This document shows positions 23,776 to 35,287 of a stretch of DNA of 64,000 nt, in pieces. This DNA is from Histoplasma ohiense (taxonomy: Eukaryota; Ascomycota; Eurotiomycetes; Onygenales; Ajellomycetaceae). The stretch lies in contig JAEVHH010000004.1 of NCBI GenBank assembly GCA_017607445.1, positions 1,240,001-1,304,000 on the forward strand. Direction: 5' to 3'. Both the position numbers and the translations under genes were made by a program. The notes beneath the pieces were generated by a model, which ran no database searches, was not told the DNA's origin, and saw nothing but the letters and a program-made list of their open reading frames with translations. Positions within the stretch are counted from its first letter, which is position 1; each line of letters opens with the position of its first letter.

Positions 23776-25269
23776 ATTGGCAAGTTACAAGGAAGTGACT
23801 TGTGCATACCATTTTATATTTTGGTTGACTGGTTGATATGGTGGCATGATTGATACGTATTGCTAGACCTGATGTTCATTTTCCATATTTATCCATCCAT
23901 TCCATTTTATATAATGTTGATCAATTTTAGACTAATATCTAATTTAATTACCATTTCTTTTCTTGGTTATATGACATCAAAAATCGCCCTTTTTCATAAA
24001 GCATAAGTTGCGCCGAAAACAATACTATGTCCATGTTGATGTTGAGATCGTTAGCAGCCTGCCTAGTATAAAAAGACATCTGGAGACATTCTCATAATCT
24101 TGAAATGCAATTTTCATCGGAATATTCGTAATTGATCTTCCAAAGTGGGGGAATCCGGGTATGTTCCTGGAAATTGTCAGCATAAATAGTTAACTAACCA
24201 TGTGAGAGAAAATCTCTGCGGTTATTTTGCCGCGGTTTTCTTCACTCTTAATCGTGTTCCCCCGCATCATGGCAGGTTGACAATCTCCAACACAGTTCGA
24301 TTAACGGGGATATCAGGCGAAATGAAACCTCAGCCGTCGACTTCTCCGCCAATAAAACCCCTCTCAAGTCATGCTCAGCGTCCCTGTCTTTTCACGGATA
24401 ATCGCCAGGCCCGCCTCTCATGGAATCACGTAAAGTCCTCAGGAATGGGATTAATTTCGCTGATTTTACGCATATCAGCATACCCTTGCAGTAATTTCCT
24501 TGAGACTCAATCTTAGGTGCTCACAGGCTGGTGTTTCCTTCCACTTCAAGTTGGTTACAGCGTATCTGACACTTGCCTAGCACATTCAGTGGATTGGGTC
24601 GCGTTATTGGCCGCGGCAAAAAGGCAACATATAGTTGGGGAAGAGTCCTCTGTCATTTCCTGCAAAGACTCACCCATGCTACGTCTTCCAAAGGAGGAAA
24701 CCAAATAGTGAGCGTTTTGCAGCGACGTGGCCACCCCTGTAATTCAATCAACTCTCACAACATTGAGGTGAGGGAAACTATGGGAGAGAAGAGAAAGCAG
24801 ATCAGAAGGATGGATCCGGAGACAGTTTGATTTTTTCTATTAGCCCTCTCTTTTTTTGTATTTTGTACTAAGACTACGTTGACTTGTCCAGCAATTGCCA
24901 TCTCGGATTGCTAGCTATCGTCGTCAGCGTCATTTTGGTGGCTATTGTTGAGCAGTTTTAAGAGAACCCAAGTCTCGGTGATGTGATAACTTTAGTATTT
25001 TTGGCAATTGATCTAAGAAAATAGATGTCGAGAAAGCGTGTGTAGAGTGTCTGTTGTATCTGTCAGATTGAAAACTAACCGGGATGAATAGGCAAATAAA
25101 TGATAATGCACACATCAAAGAGATCTTGCAAAGGCTAATTAGGGTTAAGGCTAAGTTACTAGGTTTGAACCTTCTGGGTCGGGCCCGCCCAATTCCCCGC
25201 AGCTTAGTTCCAAAATCACGACTTCGCAACACATGCCGACTAACACAAAGGTGCTCTACATTGGAAACC
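23776..25269. other. 1.5-kb intergenic region, no gene seen
   Basis: The first 250 nt are AT-rich and follow the ANY1 stop. Two short frames (24202-24516 and 24573-24830) show no conserved pattern, and no splice joins between them make a recognisable protein. A T-rich block (24828-24858) is present. Confidence 0.5.
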
Positions 25270-26435
25270 ATGGCTTCACCGGAGGCGAATATAAGGATTG
25301 GCTATGTGCCAGGTAAGCTCCATTTGCCCATTTGGATTTTTGGAAGCTGCTTCAAATAATAATCCAGCCAGTTCTAACATTAGCCCAATGAGACGCAGAG
25401 CACTACTTGACCCCCCTCCACCTTGCTCTCAAGTCGGCTATTTCCTCTCTTCCATTCAAAGTGACTATCAAGCCGTTTCCGTCTGGGACGGGACATATGA
25501 TAACCTCCCTCCGCGAAAATGAAATTGACATCGGTATCGGGCTGACTGAGGGTTGGGTAGCCGGGCTGGTAGGCAAGACGCAATTGGAAAGGGGTGACGT
25601 AGATGGAGGTTATAAAATGGTAGGGCAATGGGTGGAAACACCACTGAGATGGGCCATCGTGACAGGCAGAAATCGAAACGATATTAACAGCGTGAACGAC
25701 TTGAAAGGGTCCCGAGTGGGAGTGAGCCGATTAGGGAGGTAAGTACGGAAGTTATCGACTTATCATTTTACAAATCTCAGCTAAGGCCCAGTGCCATGCA
25801 ATGCTGACAAAAGTACCCTTCGCAGTGGCTCTCACATCATGTCATTCGTTCTATCGCAACAGCAGAGCTGGCCGTCGGTTTCCTCGCCACTTACCCCTGT
25901 TATCCTAGGGCCTTTTCCTTCACTTCGGGATGGAGTTACCGGCCTCAGCCCCGCATCCCAAGGTACCTCCCCTTCAGCACCGTCTGCCGATTTCTTCATG
26001 TGGGAAGAGTTCACTACGAAGCCATTTTTCCACCCATCAGAATCATCCCCGAGCCCACAACTGAAGAAGATTGGAGAAATATTCACCCCCTGGCCTTCAT
26101 GGCACATTGCTGCTTCAACCTCCACGTTTCCTTCTCCAGCCCAGGATGTGCGACTCTCCCAACTTTTCGAGGCATTGGACAGTGGCATTGCTGCCTTTGA
26201 GGCCGACAGAGAGCACGTGGTCAGGTTGTTGGGTACGGGGGACTTAGGTTGCAAATATAATGACGCTGATGCTAGGGAATGGCTTAAGGATGTACGATTT
26301 GTGAAGGGTGGGACAAGAGGGGTTGATAATTCTGTGGTTGATGAGGTTATCAATATTCTCAAAGTCGCAGATGTCGTCCCCACGAATATTGGAAATAAAG
26401 ATGCTATTGAGAAAGTCGTGGGGATTTTTAAATAG
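25270..26435 (+). CDS. type 2 periplasmic-binding-protein-like protein (Ca3427-like)
   Basis: Three exons (25270-25312, 25399-25738, 25826-26435) give 330 residues. The start IRIGYVPEHYLTPLHLAL and the later block ENEIDIGIGLTEGWVAGL match solute-binding folds of the NMT1/ABC-substrate-binding type, in particular the fungal Ca3427-like group. A second lobe includes ADFFMWEEFTTKPFF and EIFTPWPSWHIAAST. No signal peptide or membrane segment is present, so the protein is probably cytosolic, unlike its bacterial relatives that deliver ligands to transporters. The ligand is unknown; related folds bind thiamine precursors or small organic anions. A Ser/Pro-rich insertion (about residues 160-190) separates the lobes. 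Bacterial-like ancestry is inferred from the fold only. Confidence 0.8.
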
Positions 26436-27293
26436 GTAGGCGAGGTCTTTTATCCCCATGGGTTGAACCCTACATGCGTCACGCTGCATTTTCCCTGGAA
26501 CTGCCTTCTCTTGGCGTGTATGGTTTCTTTTTTTTTGTCGATTGATTCTTGCATAAACTCCATACTGAGGCTGCAGCTTCCAGCCTATAATTCCTCCTAA
26601 CTTCTTTTTCATTTCACTGTCATTTACAGAAATCCTAAATGGCCAACATTGGCCACGACAAATTCGAAAGAGAACCTCTCGCCATCATATTTTCCAGGAT
26701 TGCTTTCCAAGGGTGTCGAAAAAACAAACACGGGAAGTGAATGGAAAATGCAAGGGAAATGAAAGAAATCAAAAAAATGGTTAGAAAATGATTATAGGAA
26801 GAGTGAAAGTGTGGAAATTGGGAACGACAGAGCAAATAAACTGCCCCATAACAGAAATAGAAGAAAAGGTGAAGTGCTATTAAAGTAAAAACAAAGCTCA
26901 ATTCTGTTCATGGCCTCAAGTTCGAAATATATAAAGCACCTGAAGCCTCGGTGTGGTAATTGTCACTCAAGTTGTTTTCGGCGTCCCAGTGGCCATTTGT
27001 ATCGCCAAAGGTGTTTTCATTTAGGGAAGGTGAGGCAGGTGGTAAGGACACCCTATGGCGGTCATCTTCACCAAGTTCGTCATGGTAGCTGACGTCCGTG
27101 ATAAGCCTGCGCTGAAAACCATTGGCATGTGTGCCGTGTGTATTTTCTGCATCTCCATTTGCATTGTAATAGGATAGGCGGGGATAGCTGGTGGAGAGAC
27201 CGTATTGACGAGAGGATAGGATGAACTAATCAAAAATCAGCCACTAATAAGTAAATACGATAGAATTCAGTCTGATCATGGGACAAATATCGC
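26436..27293. other. convergent intergenic region
   Basis: This is the space between the 3' ends of the binding-protein-like gene and the tetraspanin gene. It includes an A-rich stretch (26700-26890) and no conserved frame. Confidence 0.55.
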
Positions 27294-28048
27294 TCAACCA
27301 CAGACTTTCATCACCAAGCTCAACATTGCTGCCGTAAAAACCATGACAGCGGCCTGTCTTTGTGCACTCCGCCATCCAGCAAAGCAACTCTGCGTATATC
27401 CAAAAGCGCTAGTGCAATCACGCTGATCAGAGGCGCTTGGGAATGGCCATCCCCGATCGCGTGTACTTCTAAAACCACAGCACTGGAGACGATCCTGGAT
27501 GGAGCGGATAGCGATGGCGTTTTTATGGGAGTAGAATGACTGCCATTGGTTTTCAAGACGACATCCAAGGATATCTTCTGGAGCAAAGTAGGAGATAGCA
27601 AAAGCTGCCAGGGCGGTTGGGATTATTGTAAGTAGCTGCTCCAGAATGATCGTAAATCTGCCAACTTCAATGGATCCCAGTGATGTAGTGTCTGATCGCC
27701 GGCTGCGAGTGCGAGCGGCCAGATTGGTAGCCAACGGGATGAGAATGACAGCGGCAATTGGGAAAAACGTTGTCACTCCTGAAAGCGCAATAGGTAGCGG
27801 AAGGTAGTACTTTGAGGTACAGAACCATGAGTATCTACCACAGTGTTGTTTGTTAGTCAACGTGCAGGAGAACTATGGAGAGAGGCAGCGGAAGAAAATC
27901 CATACGCGCTGAGAATTATTGCTACAAGGCCAGCCTAAAGAGGCACATGATATTAACCACGTTAATCCGACTTTGGGACGATGAACGTAGGTTAAGTGCA
28001 TACCAAACATCCTAAGACCAGGACTATTGCGGTTGATATTGACGCCAT
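27294..28048 (-). CDS. tetraspanin-like four-helix membrane protein
   Basis: Exons 28048-28004, 27934-27906 and 27834-27294 give 204 residues. The join through a 29-nt middle exon restores a first helix reading VLGCLAGLVAIILSAYSWF. Three further hydrophobic segments follow (near residues 38-60, 80-102 and 183-200). The large outer loop between helices 3 and 4 carries the tetraspanin signature LQCCGF and later cysteines (DCTSAFG, QSCFAG) that would form disulfides. Fungal tetraspanins of this size fit the Tsp3 group; Pls1 is longer and more conserved, so I do not assign that. The role is unknown; tetraspanins organise partner proteins in membranes. The start Met at 28048 is preceded by an A-rich leader. 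Confidence 0.82.
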
Positions 28049-28801
28049 CTTTGCCTTTTTGATCAACAAAGCTAGTAGGTACTGCACATTCCCCCACCCG
28101 ATGAATGGAGCGAGTCTGCGGAGCGTCAAGTAAACGAATGCTTCGTTGACAAGCTTTGAATGTGTATTCGAATGGAGCTGAAGAATAACAAGCAAATATT
28201 ACTGCGTAGATGCTTTTGACCTTGAATCGTTGCTTCAACCCCACTAACGAGGCCTCCAGCCAAGCAAACAAACCTGCAGACAAGTAGGATTGCAGCCAAT
28301 AAACATTGCTCTCGGCACGACAGGCAGTTTCTCCTCTCAAAAGTTGAGTCAAAGTTAAAATACAGAACGCCGCAAGGAAGCGCGAGATGTCCAGTGCCGG
28401 GCAATAAGTATTGGCAACTCCCACCACAGTCATAGTGCCTTTTTGGAGGCAGAAAAGTAGTGTTGTTTGCCAATATTTATGGCCTAATACAGTAAGCTTC
28501 AGTGCTCTACTTGGTTTTGTGATAAAGGCCTGGCGACCTTCCCGCGGTGCTTGTAAATCAACTTATTCATCCAAGTTTTGCTCGTTTGACAAGAGAGATC
28601 CACGGGCCAATATCGATTGCCCTATCCCTTTGCTGTGGCCTTCTGTATTGTGTGGCATCTGAATTCAATGGTGTTCTTCGCCCTGGAATAACTTTCTCCC
28701 GGCCAGGACTTTCAAACTTCCGCGTTCGACCTCCGCAACAAGACCGAACGCAGTCAAGAAAACCGCGGTCGACGAGAGCCACCTTCTCTACTCCGGGTAC
28801 A
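28049..28801. promoter_or_regulatory. divergent promoter region, tetraspanin / uL1m
   Basis: This 753-nt stretch separates two divergent start codons. Open frames here (28126-28473 minus, 28547-28801 plus) are leader or chance frames; the plus frame runs into the uL1m start but does not look protein-like before the Met at 28802. Confidence 0.5.
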
Positions 28802-29864
28802 ATGGCTACTCCCAGCAGATACATGTCGTCTCTGACGAGAGGCGTCGTATCTGCGTTTCGACCTCCCATTCGACCCAGCTCAGCGGCCGTCCTGCCCTTC
28901 CTATGTCCTATCCAGCAACAGGCAAGGAATGCCCAAACCAGAGCGAAGTCGAAAAAGAACACCACCAAGGCCAAGAAGAAGTACAAGACCTACATGCAAC
29001 ATAATATGAAAGAGGCGATTCAATTTACTCTTTGCGATGCGATGAGGTATGTTTATTCCACAGATCCCAATTGACCGGCTTCGTAAGAAGGACAGTTGAA
29101 CGGACAACCATGTTAAATATTCAATCCGCAATTGATTTTTTGCATCTCTAGATGGATCCGAGCATTTGAAGTAGGGAGACCTCTTACGTCTGTCAAATAC
29201 GAAATTCACGTCCGATTACGCTCGACCCGTGGCGGTGCGGTCATCCGCAACCAGGTCCGCCTTCCTCACTCCGTCCAACCACTCGCCCGCGTATGCGTGA
29301 TCTGCCCTCCAGACTCGAAGGCCGCAAAGGAAGCTGCTTCAGTAGGTGCGGAAGTAATTGGGGAGGAGGAAGTTTTTGAGCAAATCAAGAAGGATAATAT
29401 CAATTTCGACCTGTGCATCTGCCACACGTCGAGTCTGGCGGCTATGAACAAAGCTGGGCTAGGGCGAATCCTCGGTCCCAAAGGCTTGATGCCCAGCTCC
29501 AAGCTGGGCACTGTGGTGGATAACATTGCGAAAACCGTGAAGAACTTGCGCGGTGGGACCTCATACCGGGAAAGAATGGGTGTTGTTAGAGTGGCAATTG
29601 GGCAGTTGGGCTTCTCTCCTGATCAATTGAAGCAGAATATTGTCACGTTTATCTCGCAATTAAAAAAAGATGCATCCATTCTAGATGAGTCATCGAAGGA
29701 CGTACTGGAAGTAGTATGTATATCTAATCTCCGGATCAGCCTGTACACGATGCTAATAATGGGTGAAATAGGTGCTCAGCTCAACCAACTCGCCCGGCTT
29801 CAGTTTGAACGGGGACTTCAGAAGCCCGGATTCTCCGCCTGTCCATGCCCTGACGGGACATTGA
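28802..29864 (+). CDS. MRPL1: mitochondrial large-subunit ribosomal protein uL1m
   Basis: Three exons (28802-29046, 29152-29713, 29772-29864) give 299 residues. The N-terminus is basic and serine-rich, a mitochondrial presequence, followed by a lysine-rich segment RAKSKKNTTKAKKKYKTY. The uL1 core shows LGRILGPKGLMPSSKLGTV, the classic L1 signature, at about residue 190. The last intron (58 nt) must be removed to give the C-terminus VLSSTNSPGFSLNGDF; reading through it gives an unlike tail. The protein forms the L1 stalk of the mitoribosome, which guides deacylated tRNA out of the E site. It is convergent with COG2, 166 nt away. Confidence 0.92.
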
Positions 29865-30030
29865 ATTATATTAAATTGTATAAATAGTTGTCTTCATTAC
29901 TTGTTTTGAAATACATGGCGTCCCATGGTACCCTTGATAAAAATATTATAAAACATCTCAAACTCCCAAAACTCCGTGATCATGCCAAACCCTCACTTGC
30001 CTCTTCTACAGGCAAAGTGGCGTTAGCGTC

Positions 30031-31064
30031 CTAAATCTCCAGCTTCTTCATAGCTGTTTCTGCGTCAAGGTCGTCCGTTTTCTCTCCGATAAGTTCATAC
30101 AGGCGCATGGCAGCCTGTAATTTTTGTTCCCGGCTCTTCTCACATCGCTTCGCCTGCAGGACGCCAGTTTTCAAATCCAGTATCAATGCCATCCTTATTC
30201 GCTCCATTCTATTGTCTTGCTGGACGATGAAAGGGTGCTTCTCACCTATCCTCCCACACATCGCCTTGATATACAAGTACCTATGTATGTGCCGGCCCAG
30301 CCTAGACAATGACACCATCGGCACCCGACCATTGCCACTGCCATTCCCACTTGAATTCCCACCATCGCCATCGTCTCCCCCATCGCTTTCTTCTGTTTCA
30401 CTTTCAATGATTCCATGCAACTCCTCATCATCGTCACCCTCACCGTCAACCCTTCCATCAGCACCGATCTCTCTTTTCCGCTGGTCCCGTTCGTCAACGA
30501 TCATAAGTCTATCTTCCAACTCTCCGATACTCTCCTCAATGTCTAGCAGGTCATATGCAAGCATAGCCTCTTTCCTCAAGCCCTTCTTTTCCTCCAACAG
30601 AGCAGAAATATCATCGATCCTCTTCTCAAACCCATCGCGTATACCCTTCACATCCCTTTGAAACGCCAGCAGGCCAACTCGAACCTGCTCAACCTTCTCT
30701 TCGCCGCCCGTTAGTGCGCTTCCCAGAGATAAGAAACCCTGATAATTCTCATTGACGAGGTCAAGAAGCTCATTGTTCAGAGATTGACTAAGCTCACGCA
30801 ATTCCGTTTGGAGGTCGGAGAGGGTTTGGTGACGATTGGTTAGGGAGGAGAGGAAGGTGGCTGGGTCGAAGTTAGGGGAGACGAAGGAGGCCCGCGAGAG
30901 AGGTTTGGGGAAGGGAAGATTCGCGTCTGTGTAATTGGCATCATTGGTATCCGCGTCAGAGTCATCAGAGTCACCGAACTACCAGATATACATGAAGTCA
31001 GTCGTGGGATCCGTGAGGGGCAAAGGGTGGAGGGAAGTGGACAAACGTAAAATCCGGCAGTCAT
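30031..31064 (-). CDS. COG2: conserved oligomeric Golgi complex subunit 2
   Basis: An 18-nt first exon (31064-31047, MTAGFY) joins exon 2 (30978-30031) across a 68-nt intron, giving 321 residues. The join yields FYFGDSDDSDAD then LPFPKPLSRASFVSPNFDP, the N-terminal pattern of fungal COG2, and FDPATFLSSLTNRHQTLSDL begins the coiled-coil domain. The remaining protein is helical and heptad-rich with an acidic, glycine-rich linker at about residues 195-225. COG is a peripheral Golgi tethering complex for retrograde vesicle traffic; COG2 belongs to lobe A. Fungal COG2 is much shorter than the animal protein, and this length fits. The tiny first exon lies outside the long open frame. Confidence 0.88.
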
Positions 31065-31677
31065 TATTTCGATGACCCTTTTAGTTCCTCAACTTCAATC
31101 GGCAAAATCAGCTACAAATTGATCCATCATAAGAGATTAATAGGCGAATGGAATGGGGGTATCTCCAACAGAGCTGTTGACTGTCAAGGCTTCGGGCCAA
31201 TTACGATGAAGTCACGGCATAAAAATAATCCGATCCTTAGCTTCAGTTACTAGTCAACTAATCATCAATGTCTTAGTCAGCCCCTCCCCCGCCTTTCCTC
31301 TTTTGTCCTTCCCCAACGTGCTAACAATCGCAATGACAACTCATCTTCTGCATCTCGCCAGCTTTGTGGGTGTGGACAGGCGCTGAGTTGTCTGAAGCAG
31401 AAGCTTGAATGGATCCCGGTTTGTTATCTTCTGCCAGACCAATGTAGGTCTTATTGCCTGCTTGAATCCTCGTAACCTGGGGGCCCCTCTTCCCCCTCCC
31501 CTTCCGCCAAAACCTAGCCAGCTGTTCGTCAGTTCGACCCCCCCGCAGGACATACGTTGCATGCTTTCATTGAAAATACTACTGTTTAGGCGGAGAAGTC
31601 TTGCAATATTCCAGGGCCTGCCCCTATCCATCCTGTCTACTATAATAGAGCTGCCCCTCCCATAAATACCCGCCGAT
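31065..31677. promoter_or_regulatory. divergent promoter region, COG2 / unknown gene
   Basis: This 613-nt stretch lies between divergent starts. It has pyrimidine-rich tracts (31278-31320, 31480-31510) and no conserved frame. Confidence 0.5.
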
Positions 31678-32943
31678 ATGGAGGCCAGGTCAGACAGCAG
31701 CAGCAAGAACAACAATACCCAGAGACTTTGCTCGTCCCTCCCCCCAAACCTGTGGCATAATCATCCGTCCGCCAATTCTCGTGGGCGCAACCGCCTGTTC
31801 GACCCTCCACTAACCACCTCCTCTCCTCTTGATGAACCCATTCTTGCACGTCGCACTGCAGGATTGCGCCAACTGAATGGCCTCCCGCGTCAGTTTCAGC
31901 GCAGCCATAGGCATACTACTTCTATCTGTAGCAGATCATCTTTGCCCTCCCAGCCAGTGGTAGTTAGGACGTACTCTGCCGAAACTGATGCTCAGACACA
32001 GCCATCTGCCATGTCACGAGGTACTTCTGCTGCAAACAGACCACCTGCCCAGCTGCCACCCGTTCAGGACTTCGGCATTGACGGTATTCTCAGAGCAATT
32101 GAGCCTGATATCCAAAGCACTTTGGATGCAATCGCTGAAATATGCGGAAGAAGCAAACTGAGTCTTGCTAACGAATATGGAAGCCATCGCCCTCCCCTGG
32201 GGGAAATTCGCGCCTCGAGCAGATCAATGGATCATGGCCTGCTACCCGTCGAGGAGGCCAGTTCGAGCAACGAAAGATTAATTGACCAAAACGTTGTCAT
32301 TCTCGGTGACGATTCGAGTACAGTCGACGGGCGTAATCCCTTCTCTTCAGCATATCGCTCATTTGTCAATGCCCCTGAAGACACTGGCCTGCTACCTTAT
32401 GGACGGGCCATGCCCACCTGGGGTCAGGAAACATTTTCTCCACAAAATGCTATATCAGCAAGCCATACTTCATCTACTAGAACACGACCCCAGCCCCATC
32501 CCTCAAAACACACAAACGAAGCGAAACCGTCAAGACATAGTTTTGACTGGGCTTTACTGGGCAGAGAGACGAAACAGCGACAGCAACATCGACGCAGCAT
32601 ATCGACGCAGCCCGTGGTTTCTGAGGTCCACCTAGATGCCCAAGCAGACGGAAGATATCTCTTGGATACATCATGGGAGTCCTACCATAGGGAAACTTCG
32701 GGGCCTACTGAAGGTTATTCAATGGACTTCCCTGTGAACGAATCTCTTCTTCGAATCCGAGCTGAAAGATTATCCTTCATGGCTGATCTGCAAGGATGGC
32801 TGTCGTGGTTCACAAATATAGGTCACCGTCTAGATCAAGATAGTGACTCTTCTTGTCAGACTGCTGAAATGAGACTGCGCGAGGTTCTACAACGTCAGGG
32901 AAATTACGTTTCTTCCGGCATTATGTCGGCTGACATTTCCTAG
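31678..32943 (+). CDS. uncharacterised Ser/Arg-rich protein
   Basis: A single open exon of 421 residues starts at the ATG 31678. I do not recognise it. The N-terminal 110 residues are rich in Ser, Asn, Arg and Pro and look disordered. A more ordered segment at about residues 130-165 (FGIDGILRAIEPDIQSTLDA) may form helices. A long disordered middle is followed by a C-terminal helical block (about residues 355-410, ESLLRIRAERLSFMADLQGW and MRLREVLQRQG). No signal peptide or membrane segment is seen. Codon use and the absence of stops over 1.27 kb support a real gene. The composition suggests a regulatory or scaffold role, but nothing shows which. Confidence 0.7.
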   Translation: MEARSDSSSKNNNTQRLCSSLPPNLWHNHPSANSRGRNRLFDPPLTTSSPLDEPILARRTAGLRQLNGLPRQFQRSHRHTTSICSRSSLPSQPVVVRTYSAETDAQTQPSAMSRGTSAANRPPAQLPPVQDFGIDGILRAIEPDIQSTLDAIAEICGRSKLSLANEYGSHRPPLGEIRASSRSMDHGLLPVEEASSSNERLIDQNVVILGDDSSTVDGRNPFSSAYRSFVNAPEDTGLLPYGRAMPTWGQETFSPQNAISASHTSSTRTRPQPHPSKHTNEAKPSRHSFDWALLGRETKQRQQHRRSISTQPVVSEVHLDAQADGRYLLDTSWESYHRETSGPTEGYSMDFPVNESLLRIRAERLSFMADLQGWLSWFTNIGHRLDQDSDSSCQTAEMRLREVLQRQGNYVSSGIMSADIS

Positions 32944-33423
32944 GATTGTTGTACCTCTTTTTATGATCCAAATATTTTCCATTGGTGTTTCTATCGACGT
33001 GACGGACTGGAGTTATTCATTTTTTCACTATACCCTCCATCAAGCTTTATCCGCTATCCATATTACATTTGAAGGGCGACTTGATGATACCTAACGATTT
33101 TATGGTCTACCATATTCGCTCGTATTTCCATAACTGGGGGGCTCCCTTGTAATGAGTTTGTTTGAGCGTTGCTATTTCCTCATCGTTTATTCTCAATCTC
33201 CAAAAATTGGTAGTCAAAGCATTCAATACATTGAACCTAAGTTATTTATACCCAACTTGGAAGTTCTATCGTTTGTATGAATGATATTTCATTCCATCAA
33301 ATCTGCTTCCCTTTTTCTATCGAACCATTGATCAAAGACTAGAAAATTCATGAGGTATATAAAAATGATCGCATACACTCGCTCGAAAATACACACCCAA
33401 CAAAACTTTAGCAGAGGAAACCA
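32944..33423. other. convergent intergenic region
   Basis: This 480-nt AT-rich stretch lies between the 3' ends of the unknown gene and CFD1. No coding frame is seen; it presumably contains both transcript ends. Confidence 0.6.
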
Positions 33424-34794
33424 TCACCGGTGTCCCTCCGCCTCTTCAATAACTGTTCTCGCAAACCCCTCAAAAAGCGGCCTGGACCAACACTTCTGAT
33501 ACCTTTCCACCAAAAATTCCTCACCCTCACTCCCATCAACCACTGCCTCCCTGTTCCCCCTCACCCCTTCCACCATCTCTCCAAACCCCACATCAATCGG
33601 CACGGCCCCCAAAAACCTCACCCCCATCTCCTCCGCCATCACCCTGCCCCCACCACTAGAAAACACATTACTCACCTCCCCGCAGCACGGACATGAGTAC
33701 CCAGACATATTCTCAACAACGCCAATGACGGGGATACACGTCTTGGCGCAGAAATTGAGTTCCTTGCGCACGTCCGCTGTCGAGATGGCCTGTGGGGTCG
33801 TGACGAGGACAGCGCCGGCCAGGAGAGGTTTCTTCCTTTGCTGTTGTTGTTGTTGTTGTTGTTGTTGTTCTTGTTGCTGCTGCTGGGTAGATGTGGCATC
33901 ATGGCTTCTTGCTGTTCCTATGCGTGTAGTGGTCGCAAGTGTGAGCAATTGCTCCGCGAGCGCAATGTGCTCGTCGCTGGTTCCTGGCGGGGTGTCGACG
34001 AGTAGGTAGTCGGTTTCGCCCCATAGGACATCTGTGAGGAATTGGCGGATCATTGCGGTCTTTTTGGGGCCGCGCCAGATTACGGCGTCGCCGCGGTCGC
34101 GGAGGAGGAAGCCAAGGGACATGCAGCGGAGGGAGCCGCGGGGTGCGGTGGCGGTTGGGCGTTTTTGGTCATTTTGTAGCTGGGGTTGGGTATTGGGTTG
34201 AGTATCTGTATCTGGATCCGGATCTGTATTTGTATCCGGCAGTGTCGCAGAAGGCTGCGACGTGGTAGTAGTAGTAATAGTAGCTGTTCTTTTATCTGTA
34301 CCTGTACCGGTTGGTCCGCCGGTTCCCGTAGCGGTGGAGGTGGACGACTGAGGAGGTGGAGATGGTACGGAGGAATTGGAGGAGGAAGCTGCGAATGCGG
34401 GATGCACTAAAACCGGCGTCCAGCCGCCGAACCCTTGTGTAATTTTTGCATCTTCCTTTCCAACTAAGCGTGGCATTGAAGGCCCTGTCAGGTCGACGTC
34501 AAGAATGCCCACAGACCGGCCCTGAAGGGTTAGGGCTAGAGCAAGTTGTAAAGTTACGGATGATTTGCCGACGCCGCCTTTGCCGGATAAAACCTGTTGT
34601 TTTTTGTTTTTCAAAAAATGGGAAACATATTAGTTATTTATCTGAGGAATTCGGTTGGGGAATAATGGGGACACAGCTTTGTTTGCTTGTTGTTGCTGTT
34701 CGTTTATCGATAAGGGGAAAATGATACGTGCGGAGCACCGCGGAGGGGTGGGACCCTTTACCAACACGATGTTTTTGACACCGTCAAGTGCCAT
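33424..34794 (-). CDS. CFD1: cytosolic Fe-S cluster assembly P-loop NTPase, CFD1/NUBP2 type
   Basis: Exon 1 (34794-34762, MALDGVKNIVL) joins exon 2 (34593-33424) across a 168-nt intron; the product is 400 residues. The deviant Walker A motif SGKGGVGKSS is at residues 14-23 and a CPCC motif at residues 312-315 supplies the C-xx-C pair for the bridging cluster. There is no N-terminal four-cysteine ferredoxin-like motif, so it is Cfd1/NUBP2 rather than Nbp35. With Nbp35 it scaffolds [4Fe-4S] clusters for cytosolic and nuclear proteins. Two expansions are odd: a Ser/Thr/Pro-rich insert of roughly 75 residues after HPAF, and a glutamine run near residues 250-270 encoded by CAA/CAG repeats (plus strand 33840-33890). 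Both fall between conserved blocks. Confidence 0.92.
33840..33890. repeat. CTG/TTG trinucleotide repeat encoding polyglutamine
   Basis: About seventeen consecutive CTG/TTG/CTT triplets on the plus strand encode a glutamine-rich run on the minus strand inside CFD1, broken by one glutamate. The tract is likely to vary in length between strains. Confidence 0.85.
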
Positions 34795-35287
34795 GATTCG
34801 TTACCTACGATTATATAGAACAGCAGGGACGACTGTCATCTGGGAATGTTTAGAACTGTTTTCATTGCTGTCGGTGGTGGTGTTGCTTTGATTGTATTCC
34901 TTTTTTTTTTTTTTTTGGTCCAGGATTACCAAGCTTTGGGGTGGCGTCATTTCGCAGCACATCTCCACCTCCGCCGCATATCAACAACATATCAACAACA
35001 AACAGCACTAGTATCAGCAGCAGGAAACATGATAGCTTACATCAAATGACCACAATCACAGCTTCGACGATTGTTTTTCTGACGGAAGTTGCTTCGTTTT
35101 GTACAACTCACAAGCCGTTTCTACATTTTATCGTTCTATCTATGGTCATCAAACCTCGCTCCCTGCTTATACCCGTCACATCCACCTGTCCCAGTGCAGT
35201 GGATATTCAAACCCACCAACACAAATAGTGTTAAAGCAAAAATGCGGATCATTCTTCAGATTCATATCACATCAAGATTATAGATGC
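34795..35287. other. intergenic region between CFD1 and SHP1
   Basis: This region separates the CFD1 start from the 3' end of SHP1, both on the minus strand. It holds a T run (34902-34916), ATCAACAAC-type simple repeats (34979-35010) and no conserved frame. It should include the CFD1 promoter. Confidence 0.55.
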
